Part shown: piece after piece, positions 51,752-59,846 of the stretch | Position numbering within the stretch: position 1 is the first letter of the stretch | Layout: each line of letters starts with the position of its first letter | NCBI RefSeq assembly: GCF_021699195.1 | Contig: NZ_SSXE01000021.1 | Location: 1 to 64,000 of the forward strand | Direction: 5' to 3' | Length of the DNA stretch: 64,000 bases | DNA from: Nonomuraea sp. MG754425 | Lineage (GTDB): Bacteria > Actinomycetota > Actinomycetes > Streptosporangiales > Streptosporangiaceae | Notes under the pieces: generated by a model | Told to the model about the DNA's origin: nothing | What the model saw: the letters and a program-made list of their open reading frames with translations, nothing else | Databases searched by the model: none | Position numbers and translations under genes: made by a program

Positions 51752-52657
51752 ATGACCATCGACCTGTCCACCGGCGGCGCGCCCGCCGTCAGCCCCGAGC
51801 CGCCGCGGCCGGCGAGAGCGGCGCGGCGCCGGCGCCCGCCGGCGATCCGCGTCGCGCTGCTGAGCCTGCTGTTCGCCGTCATGACCGTGCCGGTGTACCT
51901 CCTGCTGGTCAACAGCTTCAAGTCCCAGCAGGACATCCAGGACAGCCCGTTCGCCCTGCCGTTCACCCGGATCTCGCTGGAGTACCTCCAGGCCGCGGTC
52001 ACCAGCCCGCAGTACAACGTGCTGAAGAGCTACGGCTTCACGTTGCTGCTGGTCGTGGCCGTCGACCTGCTGTGCATCCTGTTCGCCGGGCCGGCCGCGT
52101 ACGTGATCGCGCGCAGCCTCAAACGGCGCACCCAGATCCTGCTGCTGTTCTTCCTGGCCGGCACGTTCATCCCCTCGGCGGCCCTGATCGTGCCGCTGAT
52201 CTACGTGCTGCGCTCGATCGGGCTGGGCAACACCGTGACGGGGCTGATCCTGCACGACGTCGCCATGACGCTGCCGGTGAGCATCTTCCTGTTCGTCGGC
52301 TTCATCCGCACCGTCCCCAGGGACATCGACCACGCCGCGGCGATCGACGGGGCCGGCCGGTTCCGTACGTACTGGCAGGTCATCTTCCCGCTGACCCGCC
52401 CGGCCGTCATCACCGTGCTGATCCTCAACTCGATCGGGATCTGGAACGACTTCATCAGCCCGCAGATCCTGCTGAGCCCCGGCTCCGGCACCTACACGGT
52501 CACCACCGCCATCTACGCCGGCATCAGCCAGTACTCGACCGACATGACCAAGGTCTTCCCCAACCTGCTGCTCGCCGTGGCACCGGTGATCATCTTCTTC
52601 ATCTACATGCAGCGTCACATCATCAGCGGTCTGACGGTCGGTGCCCTCAAGGGCTGA
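51752..52657 (+). CDS. sugar ABC permease, subunit 2
   Basis: 301 residues, six transmembrane helices, EAA loop DHAAAIDGAGRFRTYWQVIFPLT. MalG-type member of the CUT1 family. AGGAGCACCCAC precedes the ATG, 19 bases after subunit 1. No ATPase gene is in the set, so a shared MsiK-type ATPase is expected. Confidence 0.92.
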   Translation: MTIDLSTGGAPAVSPEPPRPARAARRRRPPAIRVALLSLLFAVMTVPVYLLLVNSFKSQQDIQDSPFALPFTRISLEYLQAAVTSPQYNVLKSYGFTLLLVVAVDLLCILFAGPAAYVIARSLKRRTQILLLFFLAGTFIPSAALIVPLIYVLRSIGLGNTVTGLILHDVAMTLPVSIFLFVGFIRTVPRDIDHAAAIDGAGRFRTYWQVIFPLTRPAVITVLILNSIGIWNDFISPQILLSPGSGTYTVTTAIYAGISQYSTDMTKVFPNLLLAVAPVIIFFIYMQRHIISGLTVGALKG

Positions 52658-52723
52658 GCGGCCGGATCGCGCGTTCACTCGTCCCGGCACCCCCCGACAC
52701 CCCGGAAAGGCGGGAACGTCTCC

Positions 52724-55717
52724 ATGAAACGACGGCTGCGAGCCACCTTGGTGGCTTGCCTACTCCTCGCGGCAACACCCGCCGTGGCGCAGGCCGAGGC
52801 CGCGCCACGGCAGCCCGGAGCGGCGCTCTACGTCGCGACCGACGGCAACGACTCCGGCAACGGGACGAAGGGCCGCCCCCTTCGCACCCTCGAAGGGGCC
52901 AGGGACGCGATCAGGAAACTGAAGGCCCGCCAGGGCCTGCCCCGCGGAGGCGTGACCGTGTACCTGCGCGCGGGCTCCTACGACCGCACCGCGTCGTTCG
53001 CGCTCGACCCGCAGGACTCCGGCACGGCGGACGCGCCGATCGTCTACCGCTCCCACCCCGGCGAGACGGTCCGCCTCACCGGCGGGCGCAAGCTCGCGCA
53101 CGACGACTTCACCCCGGTGACCGACGACGCCGTGCTGCGGCGGATCGTCGAGGAGCCGGCCCGCGGCAAGGTCCTCCAGGTGAACCTGAAGGCCCTGGGC
53201 ATCGGCGACTACGGGCAGCTCAGCCGGCACGGCTACTGGAAGGCCAACGACGTCAGCGTCGTGCCGCCCATGGAGCTGTACGTGGCCGGCCAGGGCATGA
53301 CCCTCGCCCGCTGGCCCAACGACGGCACGGTGCAGATGGGCGAGATCGTCGACGCCGGCCCCACCGTGAAGGACCCCGACCTGCAGAACCGCGGCGGGAC
53401 CTTCGGCTACACCTACGACCGGCCCCGGCACTGGACCCAGGCCGAGGACGTCTGGATGGACGGCATCTTCGGCTATAGCTGGGAGTGGTCGTACAACAAG
53501 GTCGCCGCCATCGACACCGAGGCCAAGCGGATCACCCTGCGCTACGGGGAGATGTCCGGCCTGATGAAGTCCTGGTACCCGGACTTCCACTTCGCCGAGA
53601 ACCTCCTGGAGGAACTCGACGCCCCCGGCGAGTACTACATCGACCGGACCAAGGGCGTGCTGTACCTGGTGCCGAACGCCGCCTTCCGCGCCGAGCAGGG
53701 CGACGTCACCGTCACCATGCTCAAGGAGCCGATGATCCGCACCGCCGGCGCCTCGCACGTCTCCTTCCAGGAACTGGTGATGGAGTACGGGCGCAGCCTC
53801 CCGGCCGTCATCCTCGGCGGCAGCGACGTCACCATCGAGCGCAGCGACATCCAGAACTTCGCCGACGGCGGCGTCTACATCAACTCGGCCGGCCGCTACG
53901 TCTACGACGGCATCCCGGACAGGTCGAAGGGCCGCGACCACGCCGTCATCTCCTCGACGATCCGGCACGTCGGCGGCGTCGGCGTCGTGCTGAACGGCGG
54001 CGACGACAAGACCCTGGAGCCGGGGCGCAACCGCGTGGAGAACTCACACATCCACGACTTCGCCTATTACCACAAGGCGTACAACCCGGGCGTGATGTTC
54101 GACGGCGTCGGCAACCGGGCCAGCGGCAACGAGATCCACGACGCGCCACACCCCGGCATCATCGTGCACGGCAACGACCACCTGATCGAGTACAACGACA
54201 TCTACGACATCTGCCAGACCTTCCAGGACCTCGGCGCCATCTACATGAACGCCGGCATGACACCGCACGAACGCGGCACCGTCATCCGGCGCAACTACTT
54301 CCACCACATCGGCGAAGGCCGCGACGGCGTCGAAGGCGTCTACCCCGACAACCTCACGATGGGCCTGACCATCGACGAGAACGTCTTCTACCGGATGGGC
54401 AACGACGCCATCAAGAGCGGCTCCGGCGACCACATCAAGGCCAGGAACAACATCTTCGTCGACACCCACGTGCCCTACGACAACTACGAGATGTGGATGG
54501 GCGACCAGCCGGGCAACACCGTGGACGAGAACTACCTGCCCGCCTGGCAGAAGCTGTTCGCGGACAACAACGGGTTCGTCGGCACCCCGTACGCGCAGAA
54601 GTACCCCGAACTGCTCACCTTCTTCGACGAGAACCACTACTTCCCCGCCAGGAACGACTTCCGGAACAACCTCGTCTGGAACCCCGAACTGGGGCGGGCC
54701 GCGAGCGTCAACGAGCACGGCGCGCGCGACGTCAAGAACCTGCTCAACTACTCCGGCAACTGGGTCGCCGACCAGAACCCCGGATTCACCGACTGGAAGG
54801 CCGGCGACTTCTCCCTGAAGGCGGACGCCGAGGTCTTCACCCGCATCCCCGGCTTCACGGCCGTCCCCTTCGACCGGATCGGCACCCAGGGCAAGGTCGG
54901 CCTGCCGCACGGGCCCGGCCGGATCGAACTGGCGAGCCTGCACCTGCCCGACGACGAGCTCACCGTCCCGCTCGGAAAGACCGTCTCCTTCGCCGCCGAA
55001 CCGGTGCCCTGGAACGCGACGGACCGGGCGGTGACCTACACCAGCGCCGACACCTCGATCGCCACCGTGGACGGTAACGGCGCCATCAGCGCGGTCGCGC
55101 CGGGGAAGACGACCGTCTCGGCCGTCGCGACGGCGGACCCGAAGATCACCGACACGGTCGCCGTCACCGTGAGCGAGGGTGACGGCGTCATGCACCGCAC
55201 CGACTTCGAGTCCGGCGGCAACGGCTGGCCCGTCGACCCCAACCGCAGCATCGCCGACGACGGCACCGGCAACCACTGGTACCGCATCGTCAACGGGGCC
55301 AACGGGCTGCTCGACCGCGCCTTCACCGACTATGTGCTGGACTACCGGCTGAAGACCCCGGCGCAGGTGCCCGACGGGGCCGTCCTGATCATGTACGACC
55401 GGCACAGCCCGACCGGCAGCGGCTACGTCCGCTACCGGCACGCCGCGACCGGGCCGACCTGGACCCTCTACGACTCACAGTGGCGCACGCTGGCCGAGGC
55501 CGTCCTGCCGGCCGAACGCGGCCTGCGCCCGGACACCGCCTACGACGTCCGGATGGTCGTGCGCGGCCCGTCCATCAGCGTGCACGTGAACGGCGAACCC
55601 GTCATCGAGGGCGAGAACCCGACGCACAACCCCTCCGGCAAGGTCGGCTTCTACGCGGAGGGCTTCTCCCGGCTCGACTTCGACGACGTCACCTTCTCCC
55701 TCGTCCGCACTCCCTGA
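52724..55717 (+). CDS. secreted right-handed beta-helix glycan hydrolase (GH141-like) with Big2 and lectin-like domains
   Basis: 997 residues. A Sec signal peptide (cleavage after AQAEA, about residue 27) is followed by LYVATDGNDSGNGTKGRPLRTLEGA, the typical opening of beta-helix enzymes. A long parallel beta-helix (about 200-640) has repeated NxI/IHD rungs (NRVENSHIHD, NEIHDAPHPGI, YNDIYDICQ). A Big2-like domain (about 745-820) and a concanavalin-like C-terminus follow. The domain layout matches GH141, whose characterised members are an alpha-L-fucosidase and xylanases; polysaccharide lyase activity is an alternative. It follows the importer genes and likely acts outside on the same plant glycan. 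Confidence 0.8.
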   Translation: MKRRLRATLVACLLLAATPAVAQAEAAPRQPGAALYVATDGNDSGNGTKGRPLRTLEGARDAIRKLKARQGLPRGGVTVYLRAGSYDRTASFALDPQDSGTADAPIVYRSHPGETVRLTGGRKLAHDDFTPVTDDAVLRRIVEEPARGKVLQVNLKALGIGDYGQLSRHGYWKANDVSVVPPMELYVAGQGMTLARWPNDGTVQMGEIVDAGPTVKDPDLQNRGGTFGYTYDRPRHWTQAEDVWMDGIFGYSWEWSYNKVAAIDTEAKRITLRYGEMSGLMKSWYPDFHFAENLLEELDAPGEYYIDRTKGVLYLVPNAAFRAEQGDVTVTMLKEPMIRTAGASHVSFQELVMEYGRSLPAVILGGSDVTIERSDIQNFADGGVYINSAGRYVYDGIPDRSKGRDHAVISSTIRHVGGVGVVLNGGDDKTLEPGRNRVENSHIHDFAYYHKAYNPGVMFDGVGNRASGNEIHDAPHPGIIVHGNDHLIEYNDIYDICQTFQDLGAIYMNAGMTPHERGTVIRRNYFHHIGEGRDGVEGVYPDNLTMGLTIDENVFYRMGNDAIKSGSGDHIKARNNIFVDTHVPYDNYEMWMGDQPGNTVDENYLPAWQKLFADNNGFVGTPYAQKYPELLTFFDENHYFPARNDFRNNLVWNPELGRAASVNEHGARDVKNLLNYSGNWVADQNPGFTDWKAGDFSLKADAEVFTRIPGFTAVPFDRIGTQGKVGLPHGPGRIELASLHLPDDELTVPLGKTVSFAAEPVPWNATDRAVTYTSADTSIATVDGNGAISAVAPGKTTVSAVATADPKITDTVAVTVSEGDGVMHRTDFESGGNGWPVDPNRSIADDGTGNHWYRIVNGANGLLDRAFTDYVLDYRLKTPAQVPDGAVLIMYDRHSPTGSGYVRYRHAATGPTWTLYDSQWRTLAEAVLPAERGLRPDTAYDVRMVVRGPSISVHVNGEPVIEGENPTHNPSGKVGFYAEGFSRLDFDDVTFSLVRTP

Positions 55718-55727
55718 CCGGCAGCAC

Positions 55728-55759
55728 GCCGCCGCCCTCCCTTCGGGGAGAGCGGCGGC
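55728..55759. terminator. hairpin terminator with TTCG tetraloop
   Basis: A 14-base stem with one mismatch (55728-55741 with 55746-55759) is capped by the stable TTCG loop, 10 bases after the beta-helix gene stop. It also faces the 3' end of the next minus-strand gene. Confidence 0.75.
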
Positions 55760-55773
55760 TGACGCGTCCGGAC

Positions 55774-55938
55774 CTACACGTCCAGGCACCACATCCAGCC
55801 GTAGTCGGGAATGTGGCAGCGATACCAGCCGGGGCCGGGAGGCATCGCCTGCGCGGGGGCGCTGACCACGCCGACGGTGAGGGCGGCGGTGACCGCGACC
55901 AGAGCCAGGGCCGCGGCCCGGCGAACTCGATTTCTCAT
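55774..55938 (-). CDS. small secreted Trp-rich two-cysteine peptide
   Basis: 54 residues. A clear Sec signal peptide (MRNRVRRAAALALVAVTAAL...) ends APAQA, giving a mature peptide of only 23 residues: MPPGPGWYRCHIPDYGWMWC then LDV. It contains two Cys nine residues apart (one disulfide possible), three Trp and three Pro. Not recognised. The short size and isolated position between terminators could mean a signalling or antimicrobial peptide, or a small surface protein. Confidence 0.6.
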   Translation of the reverse strand: MRNRVRRAAALALVAVTAALTVGVVSAPAQAMPPGPGWYRCHIPDYGWMWCLDV

Positions 55939-56058
55939 GAGGACCAGGTAACCGGGACCCTCTTGTAAGCCTCTTGGGACTGACTGGCGGACCCCCGCCG
56001 GAAGCACACGATGCGAGATGGATCATTCACCCACCGTCACGAGGACCGCATCACCATA

Positions 56059-56382
56059 ATGGCTCCGGTGACCACGATCACTCCTCCGCACGAAGGTCAA
56101 TGGTTCGAGCACGCGCTGGCATGGGAGCCGGACCCGGAACACGGCGACCGCCCGGCCCGGTGCATGGTCGTCCACAGCGCGGCCGGCGGCCACGACACCG
56201 CGATCCCCCAGGTGTGCTACCGGCGCGTGGACGACTACAGCGGACACCGGCCGAGCTCCGTCGACATCGACCTCTTCGACCAGATCGTGCGGCGCTGGCT
56301 CTCACCCGAGGAGACCGAACTGGCCGAACAGCAGGCCCGGTTCCGGCACAGCCCGCCGTTCCCCGACGGCCTCCCGTACTGA
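56059..56382 (+). CDS. hypothetical protein
   Basis: 107 residues from ATG 56059; the frame is open back to ATG 56011, but codon usage before 56059 is poor. Soluble, acidic, with HALAWEPDPEHGDRPARCMVV and a helical PEETELAEQQARF tail. No domain recognised. Followed by a clear terminator. Confidence 0.55.
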   Translation: MAPVTTITPPHEGQWFEHALAWEPDPEHGDRPARCMVVHSAAGGHDTAIPQVCYRRVDDYSGHRPSSVDIDLFDQIVRRWLSPEETELAEQQARFRHSPPFPDGLPY

Positions 56383-56411
56383 GTTCTCCGCGCCGGGTTG
56401 CTCGGCGAAAA

Positions 56412-56437
56412 CGCCACCTCCCGAATGGGAGGTGGCG
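56412..56437 (+). terminator. hairpin terminator
   Basis: A perfect 11-base stem (56412-56422 with 56427-56437) with loop GAAT is followed by GAAAAGG. It ends the small gene at 56059 and separates it from the next one. Confidence 0.7.
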
Positions 56438-56545
56438 GAAAAGGTATACGGCGGAGTGCCGCCGGATCGCCTGTGGGAGGCTTGGTGCCCCGCAGTCGTA
56501 TGGTCCGGAGCAGGCCGCCGTCCCAGGGCGAGGGAGGAGCGACGC

Positions 56546-58537
56546 GTGGCTCATCCGACGGTTCCGTGGCAGCCCGGCCTGTCCGGAATCGACCCCGATC
56601 GTATGGACACGTTCATCGCCGCGATGGACCGGGCCCGCGTGGTCGTCGCCGAACGCACCCAGGCGATCAGGGCCGAACTGACCCGCCTGGGGGTCGGCAC
56701 GCTGACGTTGACCCCGTTCGTGGAGATCGAACGCTGGGTCGGCGAACAGGGGCCGGCGCTGCGCACCCGCAACACCGTCATCCGCAGGCAGGTCCCCGGC
56801 TGGGCGCCGGGCCTCGTGACGTACGACGAGGCCACGATGCCGTTCAGCACCCCGGAGCAGTCGCGGCGCGAGGGCGCCGCCATGGGCGCGCTCTTCCGCC
56901 AGTACGCCCACGAGGCCAGGCTCGGCATGAGCAGCCCGCGGCCGAACGACGCCGTCGGCCGCTTCAGGGAACTCATGGACCGCGTACTGGCCCACAAGGA
57001 CGACCCCGGCTTCGCCGCCGCCTTCTTCGGCGAACTCGGCACCGCCGGGACCCTCGCCCTGCCCAAGGACATCCTCGACCTGTTCGGACCGGCCGCGCCC
57101 GGCATCGCCGTCAGGCCCGCGGAGCAGCAGCTCCTCGGCGAGTTCAGCCGCCTGTTCGCCTCCGCCGCCGCGGCGTCCCCGCCCGACCCCCGCTTCCCCA
57201 AGATCATGAGCGACATCGAGCGGGGCGGGGACGACATCGACCTCACGTCCCTGTCCTGGCTCGTCAGCGAGGGCGCCTTCCCCACGCAATGGCTCACCAC
57301 CGTGGCGCGCCGCCACCTGACCCACACCCCCGCCGGCCCCGCGGACGTCACCGGCCGCTTCCTCAGCGCCCTGTCCCACAACCCGACGGCCGCCCGAGCG
57401 GCACTCACGGACCTCGCGGGCCTGAGCACCCGTGTCTCCCGCGACCTGTCCGCCGGCGACGCCTTCGGCCGCGCGCTGGCGGCCGCGTCAGGGGTCTACG
57501 ACGAGAAGGACGGGGCACACAGCGAGAACGCCGCCAGGTTCGCGTTCCAGGTGATCACGCATGGCGACAAACTGCTCAAGAACGACGAACTACGCAGCCA
57601 CTTCGCCGAGATAGCCGGCGCATACGCAACAGAGTTCGCCGCGACCCCGCCTCCGATGGATCCCGACTGGCAGTTGCCCAGCCAGTTCGGCGGGTTCGAC
57701 GACAAGCTCGTCGGGACTACCCCGATGTTCCGCCTGTCCTTGGAGGACAACTATCGGTTCATGAAAACCTTCGCGGACACCGATGCGCACATAGAGCCGT
57801 TCAACCGTGGGATGGCAGCACTCACCCAGCGACTCTTCGAAGCAGGAGTGCGAACGGACCGGCACCTGCTGGCCTTTCCTCCCCCGGATCGACGGCAGCA
57901 GGAGACGGCGGTGGAGCAGGTCTTCTCCAGATTGGGCACAGTGGCCGGCATCCAGTTCGCCGCGATGAAGTCCGTCAGAGGAACTGCGGATCTCAAGAAG
58001 AAGGAGGAGGTCGAACGCTTCGGACAGGTCCTGGACAAGGGGATGGACGCGGGGATGCTGCTCCTCCCTACTGCAGGAGGGCTTCCTGCGGCGGCGGGCT
58101 GGATGTTCCTCAGTTGGGGGCTCAAGGACGGCATTGGAGCCGCGATGGAGCCGAACCCGCGTTTGCCGGACGTCAACAAGAAAGAGTTGGTGCACTCACG
58201 TGCGGTCCTCTATGAGATCGCCTCTGGGCTCATTGCACAGGGTTACACCTCGAAGGACCCTCCCGTCGGATTCAAAGCACCGACCGACCCTCTCATCGTC
58301 GATGAGCAGGGACGCCTACGGCCGTACTCGGAGATCAGTGCGGATCCCGGGGCAACCAAGAGCTTCCTGACCTGGTTGAAGGAGAACGGCAGCGTCAGTG
58401 ACGAGGCCGACCGTCGGGAGATGGGAAAGGTCACCGCCGCAGCTGCCACGAAGTTCGCCGGGGAACGGGACAACGCCGAAAAGCACCTGGCCACGATCGA
58501 TCCCGATCTGACGAAGACCCTGGTCGGAGGAGACTGA
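56546..58537 (+). CDS. large helical hypothetical protein, possible secreted/ESX-type effector
   Basis: 663 residues from GTG with GAGGGAGGAG upstream. No signal peptide. The N-terminal 80 residues are an amphipathic helical pair, as in proteins of the WXG/DUF6571 type. The middle is helical with TSLSWLVSEGAFPTQWL, a phrase typical of actinobacterial DUF6571-like proteins. A hydrophobic Gly/Ala stretch (AGMLLLPTAGGLPAAAGWMF, about residues 508-527) recurs near the C-terminus. GC content and codon bias fall markedly after about base 57550, so the C-terminal third may be a later acquired module. A small WXG-like gene lies downstream at 59094. Function unknown. Confidence 0.75.
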   Translation: MAHPTVPWQPGLSGIDPDRMDTFIAAMDRARVVVAERTQAIRAELTRLGVGTLTLTPFVEIERWVGEQGPALRTRNTVIRRQVPGWAPGLVTYDEATMPFSTPEQSRREGAAMGALFRQYAHEARLGMSSPRPNDAVGRFRELMDRVLAHKDDPGFAAAFFGELGTAGTLALPKDILDLFGPAAPGIAVRPAEQQLLGEFSRLFASAAAASPPDPRFPKIMSDIERGGDDIDLTSLSWLVSEGAFPTQWLTTVARRHLTHTPAGPADVTGRFLSALSHNPTAARAALTDLAGLSTRVSRDLSAGDAFGRALAAASGVYDEKDGAHSENAARFAFQVITHGDKLLKNDELRSHFAEIAGAYATEFAATPPPMDPDWQLPSQFGGFDDKLVGTTPMFRLSLEDNYRFMKTFADTDAHIEPFNRGMAALTQRLFEAGVRTDRHLLAFPPPDRRQQETAVEQVFSRLGTVAGIQFAAMKSVRGTADLKKKEEVERFGQVLDKGMDAGMLLLPTAGGLPAAAGWMFLSWGLKDGIGAAMEPNPRLPDVNKKELVHSRAVLYEIASGLIAQGYTSKDPPVGFKAPTDPLIVDEQGRLRPYSEISADPGATKSFLTWLKENGSVSDEADRREMGKVTAAAATKFAGERDNAEKHLATIDPDLTKTLVGGD

Positions 58538-58555
58538 ACGATGATCGTGCCAAGA

Positions 58556-58996
58556 CTATCCGCGCGGAATGCAGTCCGTTTCGCCAGCAGCCATGGCTTC
58601 GTGATCACTGGGTGTCTCCACAGTGATGCTGATGCGAGACGAAGCAAGTTTGAGTGTCGTCCTAGGCGAACCAAACTTGTAAGGCTCGTGGACCTCATAG
58701 CCCCATGTCGTGCTGAGTCGCCCGGCCATCTCTGCGATGAGGTGATCATCGAACCTGGAGAAGGTGGATTTCACGGCGTAGGTTCGCTTGACCCCGTCCT
58801 CCCCGCAGGGAACGTCCTTGCCTCCGGGGTCGGTGATCACGGTCTCGGCCGGATCGACCATGTCCATCAGCTCCGTGATGTGCTGTTGGAGGGTTTGGCC
58901 GGCCTGTTCGGCGGTTGGGCCCGGGTCGGCCGTCGAGCAGCCGGCCAACACTGCGAGGAGCCCTGCGGCAGTCGCGTAGCGCCACACCGGTGCCAT
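58556..58996 (-). CDS. small lipoprotein, unrecognised
   Basis: 146 residues. The signal ends in lipobox LAGC (Cys near residue 19), then a Thr/Pro-rich linker and a mixed alpha/beta domain with Cys in VPCGEDG and a second Cys near the end. GGAGACGATCTCG precedes the ATG; upstream in-frame starts lack a site. Base composition is lower in GC than the flanks, like the adjacent 3' half of the large helical gene, with which it converges 18 bases apart. Possibly an immunity or accessory protein for it (inference). Confidence 0.7.
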   Translation of the reverse strand: MAPVWRYATAAGLLAVLAGCSTADPGPTAEQAGQTLQQHITELMDMVDPAETVITDPGGKDVPCGEDGVKRTYAVKSTFSRFDDHLIAEMAGRLSTTWGYEVHEPYKFGSPRTTLKLASSRISITVETPSDHEAMAAGETDCIPRG

Positions 58997-59093
58997 CGAG
59001 ATCGTCTCCGTTCCGAACGTCGGCGTTCGCCGTTCCCATAGTCCATCACATGCCCCGCGCCGTACCCGTAACGACGAGATAGGTTGGCGAACG

Positions 59094-59420
59094 ATGACCG
59101 AGACGCCGGTGGACAATCCTCGCTATCAGGCCCTCCAGCAGGCGCTGGTCAATGTGGAGCGGCATGTCGCGCAGCTCCGGGCGGCGCTCGACGAGCCGTT
59201 CGGTCTCTTCTCCGGTGACGCCGTGTGGATCGGTCCTGTCGCGAGGCGGTTCGGCGAGGATCTGGGCCACTACCGGATGCGGCTCAGGCAGCAGGCCGAG
59301 ACGGTGGTGGCGGAGTTGGAGGCGGAGATCAGGCGGACGCCGCCGAAGGTCTCCCCTGCCGTCGCCCGCGAGGAGGCGGCCCGGCTGAGCGGCGAGCCAC
59401 GGGCGTTCACCGCTTTCTGA
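59094..59420 (+). CDS. WXG100-like small helical protein
   Basis: 108 residues: two long helices joined around AVWIGPVARRFGEDL, which matches the W-x-G turn of ESX/type VII substrates. The second helix (RMRLRQQAETVVAELEAEI) has heptad hydrophobics. No signal peptide. It is close to the large helical protein at 56546, so the two may belong to one secretion-linked unit, though no EccC or EccD genes are in view. Confidence 0.65.
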   Translation: MTETPVDNPRYQALQQALVNVERHVAQLRAALDEPFGLFSGDAVWIGPVARRFGEDLGHYRMRLRQQAETVVAELEAEIRRTPPKVSPAVAREEAARLSGEPRAFTAF

Positions 59421-59846
59421 AGCAGCCGACCGGTCGATCGGCGGGTGACGACGGTGCAGCGGCTGACGACCGGCGCCCCGGACTCGACGGTCCGGCGCGC
59501 CGCGGCCGCGCGATCGAGGGTCGGCCGGGGTCCCCGAGTAGGGTCGGCGATGTACGTTTCATGAACGACTTGCGCACGCGGGTCGCGGCGTTCTCGTATC
59601 ACCGCAGGTCGGAGCAGGTGAGCGCGGCGGCGAGGGTGCGGCCGGAGAGGGCGAGCCTGGTTGTGACGGCGGGCGAGCCGATACGGTCCGATCAAGCACG
59701 TCAGAGCACGGGATCGCCCGATCGGCACCGTGGTCCGCCCGGTTCGGGGCGGAACGTGGCCGGGCCGGGCGCGGTCGTGTGCCCGCACGCGCCCGGTCCG
59801 GGGGAACCTCGCCCTCCGGCCTTCGCCGACGCCTCTGGAGCCCGAC
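59421..59846. other. 426-base interval without a convincing gene
   Basis: I see no frame with a start, ribosome site and normal codon bias here on either strand. The right end holds the leader of the next gene. Moderately GC-rich, no repeats noticed. Confidence 0.6.
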
